From contig NZ_CP102830.1 of the NCBI RefSeq assembly GCF_024730785.1, forward strand, positions 1,798,001 through 1,862,000: a stretch of 64,000 nucleotides of DNA, written 5' to 3'. Below the pieces are notes generated by a model that was not told the DNA's origin, searched no databases, and saw only the letters and a program-made list of their open reading frames with translations. Below, piece by piece: positions 39,622 to 48,777 of the stretch; the first letter of the stretch is position 1, and the number at the start of each line of letters is the position of its first letter. The translations under genes were made by a program, and so were the position numbers. The DNA is from Pseudomonas sp. LS44 (GTDB lineage Bacteria > Pseudomonadota > Gammaproteobacteria > Pseudomonadales > Pseudomonadaceae).

Positions 39622-40109
39622 TCGATGGCCACGATGTAGCAGAGCTGCTCGCCGGTCGGCGTGTGCACCCGCACCTCGGCGTCCAGCGCCTTGCCAACCA
39701 GGGCGCGGGCCAGCGGCGAGTCAATGCTGATCAGGTTCTGTTTCAGGTCCAGTTCGTCGGGGCCGACGATGCGGTAGCGCGACTGGTCGCCGTCGTCATT
39801 CTCGATGGTCACCCAGGCGCCGAAATACACCTTGCCCGGATCGGACGGGATCTGGCTGATCACCTTGAGGTTTTCCAGACGTTTGGTGAGAAAACGCACA
39901 CGGCTGTCGATCTCGCGCAGCATCTTCTTGCCGTAGGTGTACTCGGCGTTCTCCGAGCGATCGCCCTGGGCTGCAGCCTCGCTCACCGCCTGGGTCACCT
40001 GCGGTCGCCGTACATGCCACAGCTCGTGCAGCTCGGCGCGCATGCGTGCCTCGCCTTCGGGGGTGATCAGCGGGGTTCCCGCACTGCGCGGAGGACGATA
40101 ACGGCTCAT
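39612..40109 (-). CDS. greB: Transcription elongation factor GreB
   Basis: A 165-residue factor that rescues backtracked RNA polymerase. GTPLITPEGEARMRAELHELW begins the N-terminal coiled coil, GDRSENAEYTYGKKMLREIDSRVRFL carries the acidic tip (D and E), and the FKBP-like C-terminal domain contains SPLARALVGKALDAEVRVHTP. KKMLREIDSR with basic residues is GreB-like rather than GreA-like. Confidence 0.95.
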   Translation of the reverse strand: MSRYRPPRSAGTPLITPEGEARMRAELHELWHVRRPQVTQAVSEAAAQGDRSENAEYTYGKKMLREIDSRVRFLTKRLENLKVISQIPSDPGKVYFGAWVTIENDDGDQSRYRIVGPDELDLKQNLISIDSPLARALVGKALDAEVRVHTPTGEQLCYIVAIDYP

Positions 40110-40149
40110 GGTTTCGGCTACTGAAGGGAAGGTTGGCAGTCTATCAAGC

Positions 40150-42654
40150 TCACCCTTCGCGCAGCACAGTAAGCGGGCTGACGTTTACGGCACGGCGGGT
40201 GCCCAGTACGCCGGCGACCCCGACTAACGCGGCGCCGAAGACTGGCAATAACAACAACCAGAGATGCGGTCGCCACGCTAAATCGAAAACGAAGCGGTAG
40301 AGCAGGAAACTTACCAACTCGCAGCCGAGCGCCGCGAGTACGCCACTGCATGCACCAAGGACGGCGAACTCGGTTCGCCTGGCGCTGGCCAGCAATTGCC
40401 GTTTTGCGCCCAGCGCCCGCAGAACCGCGCCTTGATGGATGCGCTCGTCCAGGGTCGCCTGGAGTCCAGCGAAGAGGACCGCCAGGCCGGCGGCCAGCAC
40501 GAACAGCAGGACATACTCCACCGCCAGGGTGACCTGGGCGAGGATGCTGCGCAGTTGGGCGAGCAGGGCGTCGACTTGCAGTAACGTCACCGCAGGGAAG
40601 GTGCGGGCCAATTCGACCAGTTGCCGTTCATGCTGGGGCGGCAGATAGAAGCTGGTCAGGTAGGTAACCGGCAGATCCTGCAACGTGCCCGGTTCGAAGA
40701 CCATATAGAAGTTGGGCTGGAAGCTGTTCCAGTCTACTTCGCGGAAACTGCTCACCTGAGCCTCTCGCTCGAGACTACCGACGTTGAAGCGCAGGCGATC
40801 CCCCAACTTGAGATGCAGGCTTTCCGCTAATTTCGACTCGACCGAGACGCCGGGTAATTCACTGGCGTGGGCGGTGCTCCACCAGCTGCCCGCGGTTATG
40901 TGATTGCTCACTGGCAGTTCGTTGGACCAAGTCAGGCTGAGATCACGACGCACGGCGCGATCGCCGGTGCTGTCTTTGCTGACGATCTGTCGCACCGGCT
41001 CGCCATTGATGGCCACCAAACGCCCCGGCACTACTGGATAGAGTGGCGCTGGGTGGGGTGAAAGCTGAGCAAGGCGCGTGGCGAATGCCTCTCTATCGGC
41101 AGGTAACACATTGAGGGCGAAGTGATTGGGCGCATCGGCTGGCAGTTGATCTTGCCAGGTGTCCAGCAACTCGCTGCGCAACAAGGTGATCAGCGCCATC
41201 GCCAGCAAGATCAGACCGAACGCCAACGTCTGGCCGGCCGCGGCTAACGGATGACGCATCAGCTGACCAAGTCCCAGCCGCCAAGGTAGCGCTGCGCGCG
41301 CCAACAGCCGGCGAAGACCGCGTAAGGCCAGTAACAACAGGCCGCCAAGTAGCGCGGCAGCGATCAGGCCGCCGCCGAGCAGTCCAAGCGTCAGGCGCAA
41401 ATCCAGGCTCAAGCGCCACATGATCAACCCCAGGGCCAGGACTGCGGTGCCATAGACCAGCCAGGCGCTGGCCGGCAGTGGCAGCAAATCGCGACGTAGC
41501 ACCCGCAGCGGCGGTACGCGCCCGAGCGCGGCCAGCGGCGGCAGGGCGAAACCCGCCAGGGCAACCAAGCCCGTCGCCATGCCCGCGAGCGCGGGCAGCA
41601 GGCCGCCGGGCGGAACCGTGGCCGGCAGCAACCCTTGCAGAAGCTTGAACAGCAGCAGTTGCGCCAGCCAGCCGAGCAGGGCGCCACACAGGCTGGCCAA
41701 TAGGCCCAGCTGAACGAGTTGCAGGCTGTAAAGCCCCAGGGTCTCGCGGCGTGACAAGCCCAAGCAGCGCAGCAAGGCACTGGCGTCGAAACGCCGCGCG
41801 GCAAATCGGGCGGCAGACAATGCTACCGCCACGCCAGCGAGCAATACCGCGGCCAAGCTGGCGAGGTTCAAATAGCGTTCGGCGCGGGTTAGCGCTCCGC
41901 CGATCTGCCGGTTGCCATCGCGGGCGTCCTCCAAGCGTTGGCTGGGGGCGATGACGGCTTTGATCGCTTTGCGGTAGTCAGCCAGGGTTTGTGATTCGCC
42001 GCGCCACAGCTCTCGATACCTGACGCGGCTACCAGGCTGGACAATGCCGGTATCGGCAAGATCGTCGAGGTGCATGAGTACTCGCGGCGTCAGGCTGTAA
42101 AAGTCCCCGGCGCGGTCTGGCTCATAAGTCAGTACGCGGCTCAGCTTGAGCGATTTATTGCCCACTTCAATGGAATCGCCAGGCTGCAGGTTGAGTGCGG
42201 CGAACAGTCTGGCCTCGGCCCAGACTTCGCCTGGCTGCGGGCCGCCGCCGGTAATTTCCCGCTGATAGGGTGCCGCTGCGCTTTTCAGCTGGCCGCGTAG
42301 CGGATAAGCGCTATCAACCGCTTTGACACTGGCAAGCTGAATGCCGCTATCGGTCGCGATTACGCTGGAAAACTCCACCGCTTGGGCATGTTCGAGGCCA
42401 AGACGCTTGCCAAGCTCGACTTGAGCGGTTGTCGCCGGCGCGCTGCCGTTAAGTACCAGATCGGCAGCCAGAAACTCGGTGGCACGCAAGAGCATGGCGG
42501 CGTTCAGTCTGGCGCCGAAATAGCCAATGGCGGTACTCGCGGCAACCGCCACCAACAAGGCGAAGAACAGCACCCGTAACTCGCCCGAGCGGGCATCACG
42601 ACGCAGCTGCCGATAGGCGAGGGCGCTAAGGCGGGAAAACGGCATGCCGGCCAT
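40150..42654 (-). CDS. ABC transporter permease, FtsX/YbbP type
   Basis: An 834-residue membrane protein with two FtsX-like permease units and periplasmic domains, about ten hydrophobic segments (first at 24-44, a block at 255-480, another at 690-820). It ends in RRAVNVSPLTVLREG, a typical FtsX/MacB-type tail. Partner of the ATPase next to it; TGA of the ATPase and ATG overlap as TGATG. It is similar to YbbP, found beside tesA in many bacteria. Probable substrate is a lipid or lipoprotein; unknown. Confidence 0.93.
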   Translation of the reverse strand: MAGMPFSRLSALAYRQLRRDARSGELRVLFFALLVAVAASTAIGYFGARLNAAMLLRATEFLAADLVLNGSAPATTAQVELGKRLGLEHAQAVEFSSVIATDSGIQLASVKAVDSAYPLRGQLKSAAAPYQREITGGGPQPGEVWAEARLFAALNLQPGDSIEVGNKSLKLSRVLTYEPDRAGDFYSLTPRVLMHLDDLADTGIVQPGSRVRYRELWRGESQTLADYRKAIKAVIAPSQRLEDARDGNRQIGGALTRAERYLNLASLAAVLLAGVAVALSAARFAARRFDASALLRCLGLSRRETLGLYSLQLVQLGLLASLCGALLGWLAQLLLFKLLQGLLPATVPPGGLLPALAGMATGLVALAGFALPPLAALGRVPPLRVLRRDLLPLPASAWLVYGTAVLALGLIMWRLSLDLRLTLGLLGGGLIAAALLGGLLLLALRGLRRLLARAALPWRLGLGQLMRHPLAAAGQTLAFGLILLAMALITLLRSELLDTWQDQLPADAPNHFALNVLPADREAFATRLAQLSPHPAPLYPVVPGRLVAINGEPVRQIVSKDSTGDRAVRRDLSLTWSNELPVSNHITAGSWWSTAHASELPGVSVESKLAESLHLKLGDRLRFNVGSLEREAQVSSFREVDWNSFQPNFYMVFEPGTLQDLPVTYLTSFYLPPQHERQLVELARTFPAVTLLQVDALLAQLRSILAQVTLAVEYVLLFVLAAGLAVLFAGLQATLDERIHQGAVLRALGAKRQLLASARRTEFAVLGACSGVLAALGCELVSFLLYRFVFDLAWRPHLWLLLLPVFGAALVGVAGVLGTRRAVNVSPLTVLREG

Positions 42655-43337
42655 CAGGGCTCAGCGCGCTCGACCAAACGGCCGCCTTCCAGGCGGATCA
42701 GCCGTTGGCAGCGGTGGGCGAGGCGCTCGTCATGGGTAACCAGTACCAATGTGGTTCCGCGTTCCTGGTTCAATTCAAACAGCAGATTGCAGATGCGCTC
42801 ACCAGTTTGGCTATCCAGATTGCCGGTGGGTTCATCGGCAAACAGCACATCCGGCTCAGCCGCGAAGGCGCGTGCGATAGCCACGCGCTGTTGTTCGCCC
42901 CCGGATAGCTGGCGGGGGGAATGAGTTAAACGCTGCGCCAGGCCAACCCGGCCGAGCAATTCGGTTGCGCGTGCGCGAGCGTCGCGACGCCCTTCGAGCT
43001 CCAGCGGCAGCATCACGTTTTCCAAGGCATTCAGAGTGTCGAGCAATTGGAAGGATTGAAAAACGAAGCCGGTGTGCTCGGCACGTATCCGGGCGCGTTG
43101 GTCTTCATCCAGCGCCGCGAGGCTGCGGCCAGCCAAGGTCACTTCTCCGGCGCTAGGCAAATCGAGCCCGGCGAGGAGGCCGAGCAGGGTTGATTTACCA
43201 GAGCCGGAGGTGCCGACAATCGCTAGGCTGTCGCCGCGGCGCAGATCCAAGGAGAGACTGTCCAGAATGGTCAGCTCGCCTTCCGCACAGGGAACCACTT
43301 TGCTAAGGTTCCGCGCAGTCAGAATGCTTGTGCTCAT
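42654..43337 (-). CDS. ABC transporter ATP-binding protein, YbbA/LolD type
   Basis: A 227-residue ATPase. Walker A is GTSGSGKST (about 42-50), the Q-loop lies in FVFQSFQLL, the signature is LSGGEQQR and Walker B is VLFADEPTGNLDS. It belongs to the LolD/MacB group. It shares a short divergent promoter region with tesA, where the ATG at 43337 and tesA at 43348 are 10 bases apart, so the transcripts must overlap. Confidence 0.95.
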   Translation of the reverse strand: MSTSILTARNLSKVVPCAEGELTILDSLSLDLRRGDSLAIVGTSGSGKSTLLGLLAGLDLPSAGEVTLAGRSLAALDEDQRARIRAEHTGFVFQSFQLLDTLNALENVMLPLELEGRRDARARATELLGRVGLAQRLTHSPRQLSGGEQQRVAIARAFAAEPDVLFADEPTGNLDSQTGERICNLLFELNQERGTTLVLVTHDERLAHRCQRLIRLEGGRLVERAEP

Positions 43338-43347
43338 GGGGATTCCA

Positions 43348-43953
43348 ATGCGTAGCTGGTGGATTAACGCAGCCTTACTGTTACTGCTGTGGGCTCAAGG
43401 CGCCGCGGCAGGCACTGTGCTGGTCGTCGGCGATAGTATCAGCGCCGCTTTAGGGCTGGATACCAGCCAGGGCTGGGTCACTTTGCTAGGAAAACGCCTG
43501 GCTGAAGAGGGATTCGAACATCAAGTTATCAATGCTTCGATCAGCGGTGATACCAGCGCAGGCGGCGTGGCGCGGCTGCCTGCGCTGCTTGCAACGCACC
43601 ATCCCGAAGTCGTGATCATTGAGCTGGGCGGCAACGATGGTTTGCGTGGGCAGTCTCCAGTCCAATTGCAACAAAATCTTGCTGAAATGATCGACATCTC
43701 CCAGGAAACCGGGGCGAAAGTTCTATTACTGGGCATGCAATTGCCACCCAATTATGGTCCGCGTTACAACACGGCATTTTCGGCCGCTTTCGCTACGGTG
43801 GCTGAAGGCAAGCAGGTGATGCTCGTTCCGTTTTTTTTGGACGGCGTTGGTGGCGTAGAGGGAATGATGCAAGCGGATGGCATTCATCCGGCGGCTGCGG
43901 CCCAATCGAAGCTATTGGGTAACGTCTGGCCGTCACTGAAGCCGTTGCTTTGA
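43348..43953 (+). CDS. tesA: Acyl-CoA thioesterase I/lysophospholipase (arylesterase) TesA
   Basis: A 201-residue periplasmic SGNH hydrolase. MRSWWINAALLLLLWAQGAAAG is a signal peptide; Ser30 in VVGDSISAALG is the nucleophile, GGND is the block III motif in ELGGNDGLRG, and DGIHP contains the catalytic Asp/His. The ATG at 43348 gives the signal peptide start; an ATG at 43336 is also possible. Confidence 0.95.
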   Translation: MRSWWINAALLLLLWAQGAAAGTVLVVGDSISAALGLDTSQGWVTLLGKRLAEEGFEHQVINASISGDTSAGGVARLPALLATHHPEVVIIELGGNDGLRGQSPVQLQQNLAEMIDISQETGAKVLLLGMQLPPNYGPRYNTAFSAAFATVAEGKQVMLVPFFLDGVGGVEGMMQADGIHPAAAAQSKLLGNVWPSLKPLL

Positions 43954-44009
43954 GGCTTTTCCGTCCATTACCTTTCGGATAATGTGGCGCACCCGCTCAG
44001 GAGCCCCCA

Positions 44010-44291
44010 ATGCCTCGCCACGTCTGGTCTTTGCATGCTTATCAAGTGATCGAGCCAGACGAGCAACTGGATCTTTTCGCCTGTCGTGAAGTGCGTCTGC
44101 ATCTTATCGCTCGGCAGTTGGAGCTGGGTTGGCACGCCGATCGCACCCTATGCGGTGGCTTGTTACCGGCCCAGCCTCGCCGAGCAAGCCTCGGCAAGCC
44201 GACCTTACGTGATAAGCGTCTGTGCCCCGTATGCCATGCGACCCTGCAGGCGCAGCGCGTTGGTGAGCGGCCTCATTGGCCGGACTTCTGA
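44010..44291 (+). CDS. Conserved hypothetical protein
   Basis: A 93-residue protein. It begins MPRHVWSLHAYQVIEPDEQLD and ends in RLCPVCHATLQAQRVGERPHWPDF. CPVC and an earlier Cys (TLCGGLLP) may form a metal site. No domain assigned. Between tesA and the L,D-transpeptidase; from memory a homologue stands at this place in P. aeruginosa (PA2855). Confidence 0.65.
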   Translation: MPRHVWSLHAYQVIEPDEQLDLFACREVRLHLIARQLELGWHADRTLCGGLLPAQPRRASLGKPTLRDKRLCPVCHATLQAQRVGERPHWPDF

Positions 44292-44362
44292 GCCTCCCGA
44301 CCGCTTCGATCGCGGTGTACAATCGCTTTTTTATTCACCTATTACGTTTTAAGGATTTCTGG

Positions 44363-45322
44363 ATGTTGTCGCGCGCCCCCACCGTCGCCCGTTCCCTATC
44401 TCTTGCTGCGCTGTTCGCGGTGGGCCCAGTCGCGGCTCTGGAGCTCCAACTCCCACCTCCAGGTGAGGATATCGTTGGCCAGGTGCAGGTGATCAAGGCC
44501 AAGTATGAAGATACTTTCGCTGATATCGGCGTGGCCAATGACCTTGGATATTTGGAGATGGTTGCGGCTAACCCCGGTGTGGATCCGTGGTTGCCGGGCG
44601 AGGGCGCCGAGATAGTGTTGCCAACTCGTTTCATTCTGCCTCCGGGGCCTCGCGAAGGTATTGTTATCAACCTGGCTGAATACCGTATGTACTACTTTCC
44701 GAAAGGACAAAACGTAGTGCACACATTCCCCTTGGGTATTGGCCGTGAAGGTTGGGGCTCGCCCATCGCGAGGACGACTATCACCGCAAAAACTCCTAAT
44801 CCGGCTTGGTATCCTCCCAAATCAATTCGGGCAGAGCATGCGGCTGACGGTGATCCGTTGCCCGCCGTCGTACCGCCCGGTCCTGACAATCCGCTGGGGC
44901 CGTTCAAATTCAACCTGGGTGTGCCAGGTTATTTGATTCACGGGTCGAACAAGAAATTCGGAATCGGTATGCGGGTGAGCCATGGCTGCTTCCGCATGCT
45001 TAATCAAAATGTTCTCGATCTTGCGAAGATGGCGCCGGTGGGAACTGTGGTGCGAATCCTCAATGATCCTTACAAGTTCGGGATCAGTGGCGGCAAGATC
45101 TATCTCGAAGCCCATACTCCTCTGGATGATCATGGCGAACCTTCGGTGGTCGACAAGCACACTGCAGTGATTAATGCCCTGCTCAAGCGCGATGATATGG
45201 CTGGAGGCGCCCGTCTGGATTGGGATGTGGTGCGCGAGGTTGTCGCTGCCGAGGACGGGCTTCCGGTTGAAATCGCCGAGCCCGCAGCAGCGGTCGCAAG
45301 CAGTGAGCAGAATACTTTCTGA
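44363..45322 (+). CDS. L,D-transpeptidase (YkuD)
   Basis: A 319-residue exported protein: a signal peptide ends near PVAALE (25), then a LysM-like stretch (QVQVIKAKYEDTFADIGVANDLG ... LPGEGAEIVLPT), then the YkuD domain with YLIHGSN and SHGCFRMLN, including the catalytic Cys in SHGCFR. It could attach OprI-like lipoproteins to peptidoglycan or form 3-3 crosslinks. oprI is the next gene, convergent. AAGGA lies before the ATG at 44363; the longer frame lacks a signal peptide. Confidence 0.92.
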   Translation: MLSRAPTVARSLSLAALFAVGPVAALELQLPPPGEDIVGQVQVIKAKYEDTFADIGVANDLGYLEMVAANPGVDPWLPGEGAEIVLPTRFILPPGPREGIVINLAEYRMYYFPKGQNVVHTFPLGIGREGWGSPIARTTITAKTPNPAWYPPKSIRAEHAADGDPLPAVVPPGPDNPLGPFKFNLGVPGYLIHGSNKKFGIGMRVSHGCFRMLNQNVLDLAKMAPVGTVVRILNDPYKFGISGGKIYLEAHTPLDDHGEPSVVDKHTAVINALLKRDDMAGGARLDWDVVREVVAAEDGLPVEIAEPAAAVASSEQNTF

Positions 45323-45340
45323 TCGAAATTTGAACTCATA

Positions 45341-45371
45341 ACCCGCTTGTGGATGCACGGCGGGTTTTTTT
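45341..45371 (+). terminator. Terminator of the L,D-transpeptidase gene
   Basis: ACCCGC and GCGGGT form the stem with a loop from TTGTGGATGCACG, followed by seven T. It starts about 20 bases after the stop. Confidence 0.75.
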
Positions 45372-45406
45372 GTCCATGTAACTGCTCAGATTAAATATTG
45401 GTCAAT

Positions 45407-45438
45407 AAAAAAGCCGACCCAGAAAACTGGGTCGGCTT
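45407..45438 (-). terminator. Terminator of oprI
   Basis: On the minus strand AAGCCGACCCAG and CTGGGTCGGCTT form a strong stem with an A/T-rich loop, followed by TTTT. It lies 18 bases after the oprI stop, as befits one of the most abundant transcripts of pseudomonads. Confidence 0.9.
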
Positions 45439-45455
45439 ATATAGCCTGAAGGCTA

Positions 45456-45707
45456 TTACTTGCGGCTGGCTTTTTCCAGCATACGCAGAGCTCGCTCGTT
45501 GGCTTCGTCAGCAGTTTGCTGAGCCTTCTGAGCAGCAGCCAGAGCTTCGTCAGCCTTGCTGTAGGCTTCGTCAGCGCGAGCTTGAGCGCGTGCAGCTGCG
45601 TCTTCAGTCGCGGTCAGACGGGCTTCAGTTTCTTTGGAAGTGCTGCTGCAACCGGTAGCCAATACTGCGGCCAATGCCAGAGCAGAGAATTTCAGAACGT
45701 TGTTCAT
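45456..45707 (-). CDS. oprI: Major outer-membrane lipoprotein OprI
   Basis: An 83-residue Lpp-like lipoprotein. The lipobox LATGC places the lipidated Cys at residue 20; the rest is a heptad-repeat helix rich in A, E, K, Q ([21 protein letters not shown]) ending in the C-terminal Lys of KASRK that can be joined to peptidoglycan. ATG 45707 follows AAGGGGAACACG. Its likely ligase, the L,D-transpeptidase, is the adjacent convergent gene. Confidence 0.97.
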   Translation of the reverse strand: MNNVLKFSALALAAVLATGCSSTSKETEARLTATEDAAARAQARADEAYSKADEALAAAQKAQQTADEANERALRMLEKASRK

Positions 45708-46079
45708 CGTGTTCCCCTTAAGGTGGATATTCCATAATAGCAACTCCTCGAGCTCGAGGAATTAGCCGGCCTACATACTACTCATTACTTTGGGTAAGTA
45801 AAACTGACAGAGCGCTAGGACGGCAATTTTTTTCAGCTGATTGAGCGTTTTGTAAGCAACTGGTAACGCCTTTGTTTAAAAAACATCCAGCCAAACCTAT
45901 GAGGCGTTCAATCATCCTTTTCTTTGTAGCAGAATTTCCGATGCATGCGATTTGCCGACCGGTTCTTCCAAGGCGATCTTGAGTATGGCATGCGAGTAGC
46001 TGGCAACCTGCCACGCTGATAAGCTCGTTGACTAACTGTGCGGGATTATCAAAATAACTACGGTATCAAGGATGTACGC
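45708..46079. other. 372-base gap between oprI and the divergent membrane-protein gene
   Basis: Holds the oprI promoter region with its palindrome (45745-45760). The rest is AT-richer than the surroundings, with no coding frame that I can support. AAGGATGTACGC at the right end is the ribosome-binding site of the gene at 46080. Confidence 0.5.
45745..45760. promoter_or_regulatory. 16-base palindrome upstream of oprI
   Basis: TCCTCGAGCTCGAGGA is a perfect palindrome located 38-53 bases before the oprI start. TATTAT, a possible -10 box, follows at about 45733-45738 on the minus strand, so the palindrome lies in or next to the core promoter. Confidence 0.5.
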
Positions 46080-47345
46080 ATGTCGAAGATCTTGAAGTGG
46101 GGGCTGCTGTCGGTTGTAGCGATTGCCCTGTTGATCAAATTGTCACTGTGGTTATCGGTGCGCTCGATCATGCAGGACGCCGTTGGGCGTTTGGCGCCGG
46201 TTATGGATGTCACCTACGGCGGCATCACTTCGTCGTTCGATGGTCGGGTAGGGCTGGAAAAGGTCAATGTCCGGGTGCCGGCATTGGGCGACAGCGTTCG
46301 CATCGAGCATGCCGAGTTGAAGTTCAACGGGTTGGGCGAATTATTGCGTTTCAAGGAGCGTCTGGCCGAAGGTAAGTTTCCAGAACAAATGGCACTGAGC
46401 CTCAAAGGGCTGGCCTTGGACGTGCATGGCCCATTTATGCAGCAGTTGCATGACATCCCGGCCGAGCGCAGCGTGTTTACTGCGATGAGCGAGGTGGAGT
46501 GCGGCAAAGTACGAAATATCGGTACTACCGAATTGCTGGAGATGGGTTACCGCACTTTCGAGACAGATGCGCAGATCGCATATGTATTCAAGCCAGGCGC
46601 GCAGACGCTGACTTTTAACATGAGCGCGGATACTCGCGACATGCTGGACATGCGCGTCAGTATGGCGCTGGCCAATATGTCGGAAAATCCTGGCGATCTT
46701 CGAGTAAATCCACCGCGCCTCAAGCACTGGACAATTGAACTGAACGACAACCAGTATCAGCGCAAAATTCAGATGTATTGCGCTGCTAAGCTCGGGCAGT
46801 CTGCCGAAGACTATGTGAATACGGCTGTGGAGCAACTGGATCGGGTATTACGTAGCCAACGCATAGCTTTGGATTCTTCAGTCCTTCAGGCGTATCGGCG
46901 CTACTTGCAGGATCCGCAATCCTTGCGCCTGGAACTCAGCCCCAGCGAGGGAATGAGTTGGGATGGCTTGCAGTTCTTTGACGCCAAGGACGTGATGACG
47001 ATGATGCATCCAGTACTTTTGGTGAATCAGCAGTTGGTCACTCCGCTTGGATTTGCTTGGGTAGACCCTAACGCCGATAAGCCGCAAGTGGCTCAAGAGG
47101 TGATTGTTGCCGAGGCAACCGAATCAAAGCCTGCCGCTCAGCAGTATGAGTTCGTAAACGTTTCCAGCTTGTCCGACTATGCTGGTAAGCGCTTGCAGTT
47201 CGTCACTCATGATGGTGCCTATTACCAAGGTATTTTACGTAAGGTCGAGAACGGAAAAGCATTTCTAAATGTCCAATTCGGCTCCGGAAATGCAGAAATG
47301 TTTCTTCGGCTGGAAAAGATCGATAAGGTAAGGGTCATGCTTTAG
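46080..47345 (+). CDS. Membrane-anchored hypothetical protein
   Basis: A 421-residue protein with one N-terminal anchor (MSKILKWGLLSVVAIALLIKLSLWLSV). The middle is beta-rich (VTYGGITSSFDGRVGLEKVNVRVP), reminiscent of periplasmic AsmA/DUF945-like domains; the last 70 residues (YEFVNVSSLSDYAGKRLQFVTHDGAYYQGILRKVENGKAFLNVQFGSG) resemble an Sm/SH3-like fold. No function is assigned. The ATG at 46080 has AAGGA upstream. Followed after 18 bases by the acetyltransferase gene, probably an operon. Confidence 0.75.
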   Translation: MSKILKWGLLSVVAIALLIKLSLWLSVRSIMQDAVGRLAPVMDVTYGGITSSFDGRVGLEKVNVRVPALGDSVRIEHAELKFNGLGELLRFKERLAEGKFPEQMALSLKGLALDVHGPFMQQLHDIPAERSVFTAMSEVECGKVRNIGTTELLEMGYRTFETDAQIAYVFKPGAQTLTFNMSADTRDMLDMRVSMALANMSENPGDLRVNPPRLKHWTIELNDNQYQRKIQMYCAAKLGQSAEDYVNTAVEQLDRVLRSQRIALDSSVLQAYRRYLQDPQSLRLELSPSEGMSWDGLQFFDAKDVMTMMHPVLLVNQQLVTPLGFAWVDPNADKPQVAQEVIVAEATESKPAAQQYEFVNVSSLSDYAGKRLQFVTHDGAYYQGILRKVENGKAFLNVQFGSGNAEMFLRLEKIDKVRVML

Positions 47346-47363
47346 ACCCGCTGAGGAGCTGCG

Positions 47364-47645
47364 ATGAGCGAGGTGTTGTCCATTATCCATGACCAAGCAG
47401 GTCACCAATTCGAAACCATCATCGACGGTGATCGTGCTTATCTGGCGTATATGGATCTGGGTAAACAGACCTTGGATATCTATCGGACGTTTGTGCCAAG
47501 TTCCTTGCGCGGAAGAGGCGTTGCGGCGGCTCTGACCGAGCGAGCGCTCGAATACGCCGAGCGCATGGGCTATACCGTGATTCCGTCTTGCTCTTATGTC
47601 GAGCGCTACATGGAGCGGCGTCAGCGGCCAAACGTAAGAAACTAA
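47364..47645 (+). CDS. Small GNAT-type N-acetyltransferase (YjdJ-like)
   Basis: A 93-residue protein of the short acetyltransferase family: RGRGVAAALTERALEYAERMG is the acetyl-CoA binding loop and helix, and IPSCSYVERYMERR the family tail. Acceptor substrate unknown. Start ATG preceded by GAGGAG. Confidence 0.88.
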   Translation: MSEVLSIIHDQAGHQFETIIDGDRAYLAYMDLGKQTLDIYRTFVPSSLRGRGVAAALTERALEYAERMGYTVIPSCSYVERYMERRQRPNVRN

Positions 47646-47657
47646 GATTTTATGGAT

Positions 47658-47689
47658 AAAAAAACGCCGGGCATTGCCCGGCGTTTTTG
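47658..47689. terminator. Bidirectional terminator
   Basis: AAAAACGCCGGGC and GCCCGGCGTTTTT form a strong stem with flanking A and T runs between the convergent acetyltransferase and DAHP synthase genes. Confidence 0.92.
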
Positions 47690-47700
47690 TTCTTGCTGAT

Positions 47701-48777
47701 TTAGTCCCGTTCGCGCTGAGGCAGCACATCTTTGAGCTTCGCATGCATGCTGCGGATGCTCTTTTCAGTGGTGTCCCAGTCGATGCAGGCGTCAGTGACG
47801 GAGATGCCGTACTGCAGTGCTCCCAAGTCTTTCGGGATCGATTGATTTCCCCAGCCCAGGTGGCTTTCGACCATCAAGCCAACGATGGATTGGTTGCCTT
47901 CAAGGATTTGGTTGGCGACGTTATCCATGACCAAGGGTTGCAGTGCCGGATCCTTATTCGAGTTAGCGTGGCTGCAGTCGACCATGATGTTCGGACGAAT
48001 GCCTGCTTTGGCCAGTTCCTGCTCGCAAATGGCTACGCTGACCGAATCGTAATTCGGCTTGCCGTTACCGCCACGCAAAACTACATGGCCATAGGCATTG
48101 CCCTTGGTAGTGACAATCGAAACGCCACCTTCCTGGTTAATGCCGAGGAAACGATGCGGGCTGGAGACCGACTGCAGAGCATTGATCGCTACGGTCAAAC
48201 CGCCATCGGTACCATTCTTGAAACCCACCGCGGAAGAAAGGCCGGAGGCCATCTCTCGGTGGGTTTGGGATTCGGTGGTGCGCGCGCCGATCGCTGACCA
48301 ACTGATCAGATCTTGCAAATATTGCGGAGAGATTGGGTCAAGCGCTTCGGTGGCGGTAGGCAAGCCCATTTCTGCTAAGTCGCGCAGCAACTGGCGGCCG
48401 ATATGCAGACCGTTCTGGATCTTGAACGAGTCATCAAGATACGGATCGTTGATCAAACCTTTCCAGCCGACAGTGGTACGTGGCTTCTCGAAATACACGC
48501 GCATGACCAGATACAGGGTATCGGCCACCTCGCTCGCCAGTTCTTTCAGGCGAGCTGCATATTCATGGGCAGCTTTAATGTCATGAATCGAGCAAGGCCC
48601 CACCACCACGAACAGACGATGATCTTTGCCATCGAGAATGTTGCGGATTACTTCGCGGCCGCTGGCCACGGTATGGAGGGCTGCGTCAGTAAGGGGGATT
48701 TCGCGCTTCAACTGATCGGGAGTGATCAGGGTTTCGTTGGAAGCAACGTTGAGGTCGTCGATCGGTAAATCAGCCAT
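47701..48777 (-). CDS. 3-deoxy-7-phosphoheptulonate (DAHP) synthase, class I
   Basis: A 358-residue shikimate-pathway entry enzyme joining PEP and erythrose-4-phosphate. LFVVVGPCSIHD, MRVYFEKPRTTVGWKGLINDP, ARTTESQTHREMASG and MVDCSHANSNKD are class I (AroFGH-type) active-site segments. The metal Cys is in GPCSIHD. Start taken at 48777 (MADLPIDDLNV). Which aromatic amino acid inhibits it cannot be told from this reading, so no symbol is given. Confidence 0.94.
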   Translation of the reverse strand: MADLPIDDLNVASNETLITPDQLKREIPLTDAALHTVASGREVIRNILDGKDHRLFVVVGPCSIHDIKAAHEYAARLKELASEVADTLYLVMRVYFEKPRTTVGWKGLINDPYLDDSFKIQNGLHIGRQLLRDLAEMGLPTATEALDPISPQYLQDLISWSAIGARTTESQTHREMASGLSSAVGFKNGTDGGLTVAINALQSVSSPHRFLGINQEGGVSIVTTKGNAYGHVVLRGGNGKPNYDSVSVAICEQELAKAGIRPNIMVDCSHANSNKDPALQPLVMDNVANQILEGNQSIVGLMVESHLGWGNQSIPKDLGALQYGISVTDACIDWDTTEKSIRSMHAKLKDVLPQRERD

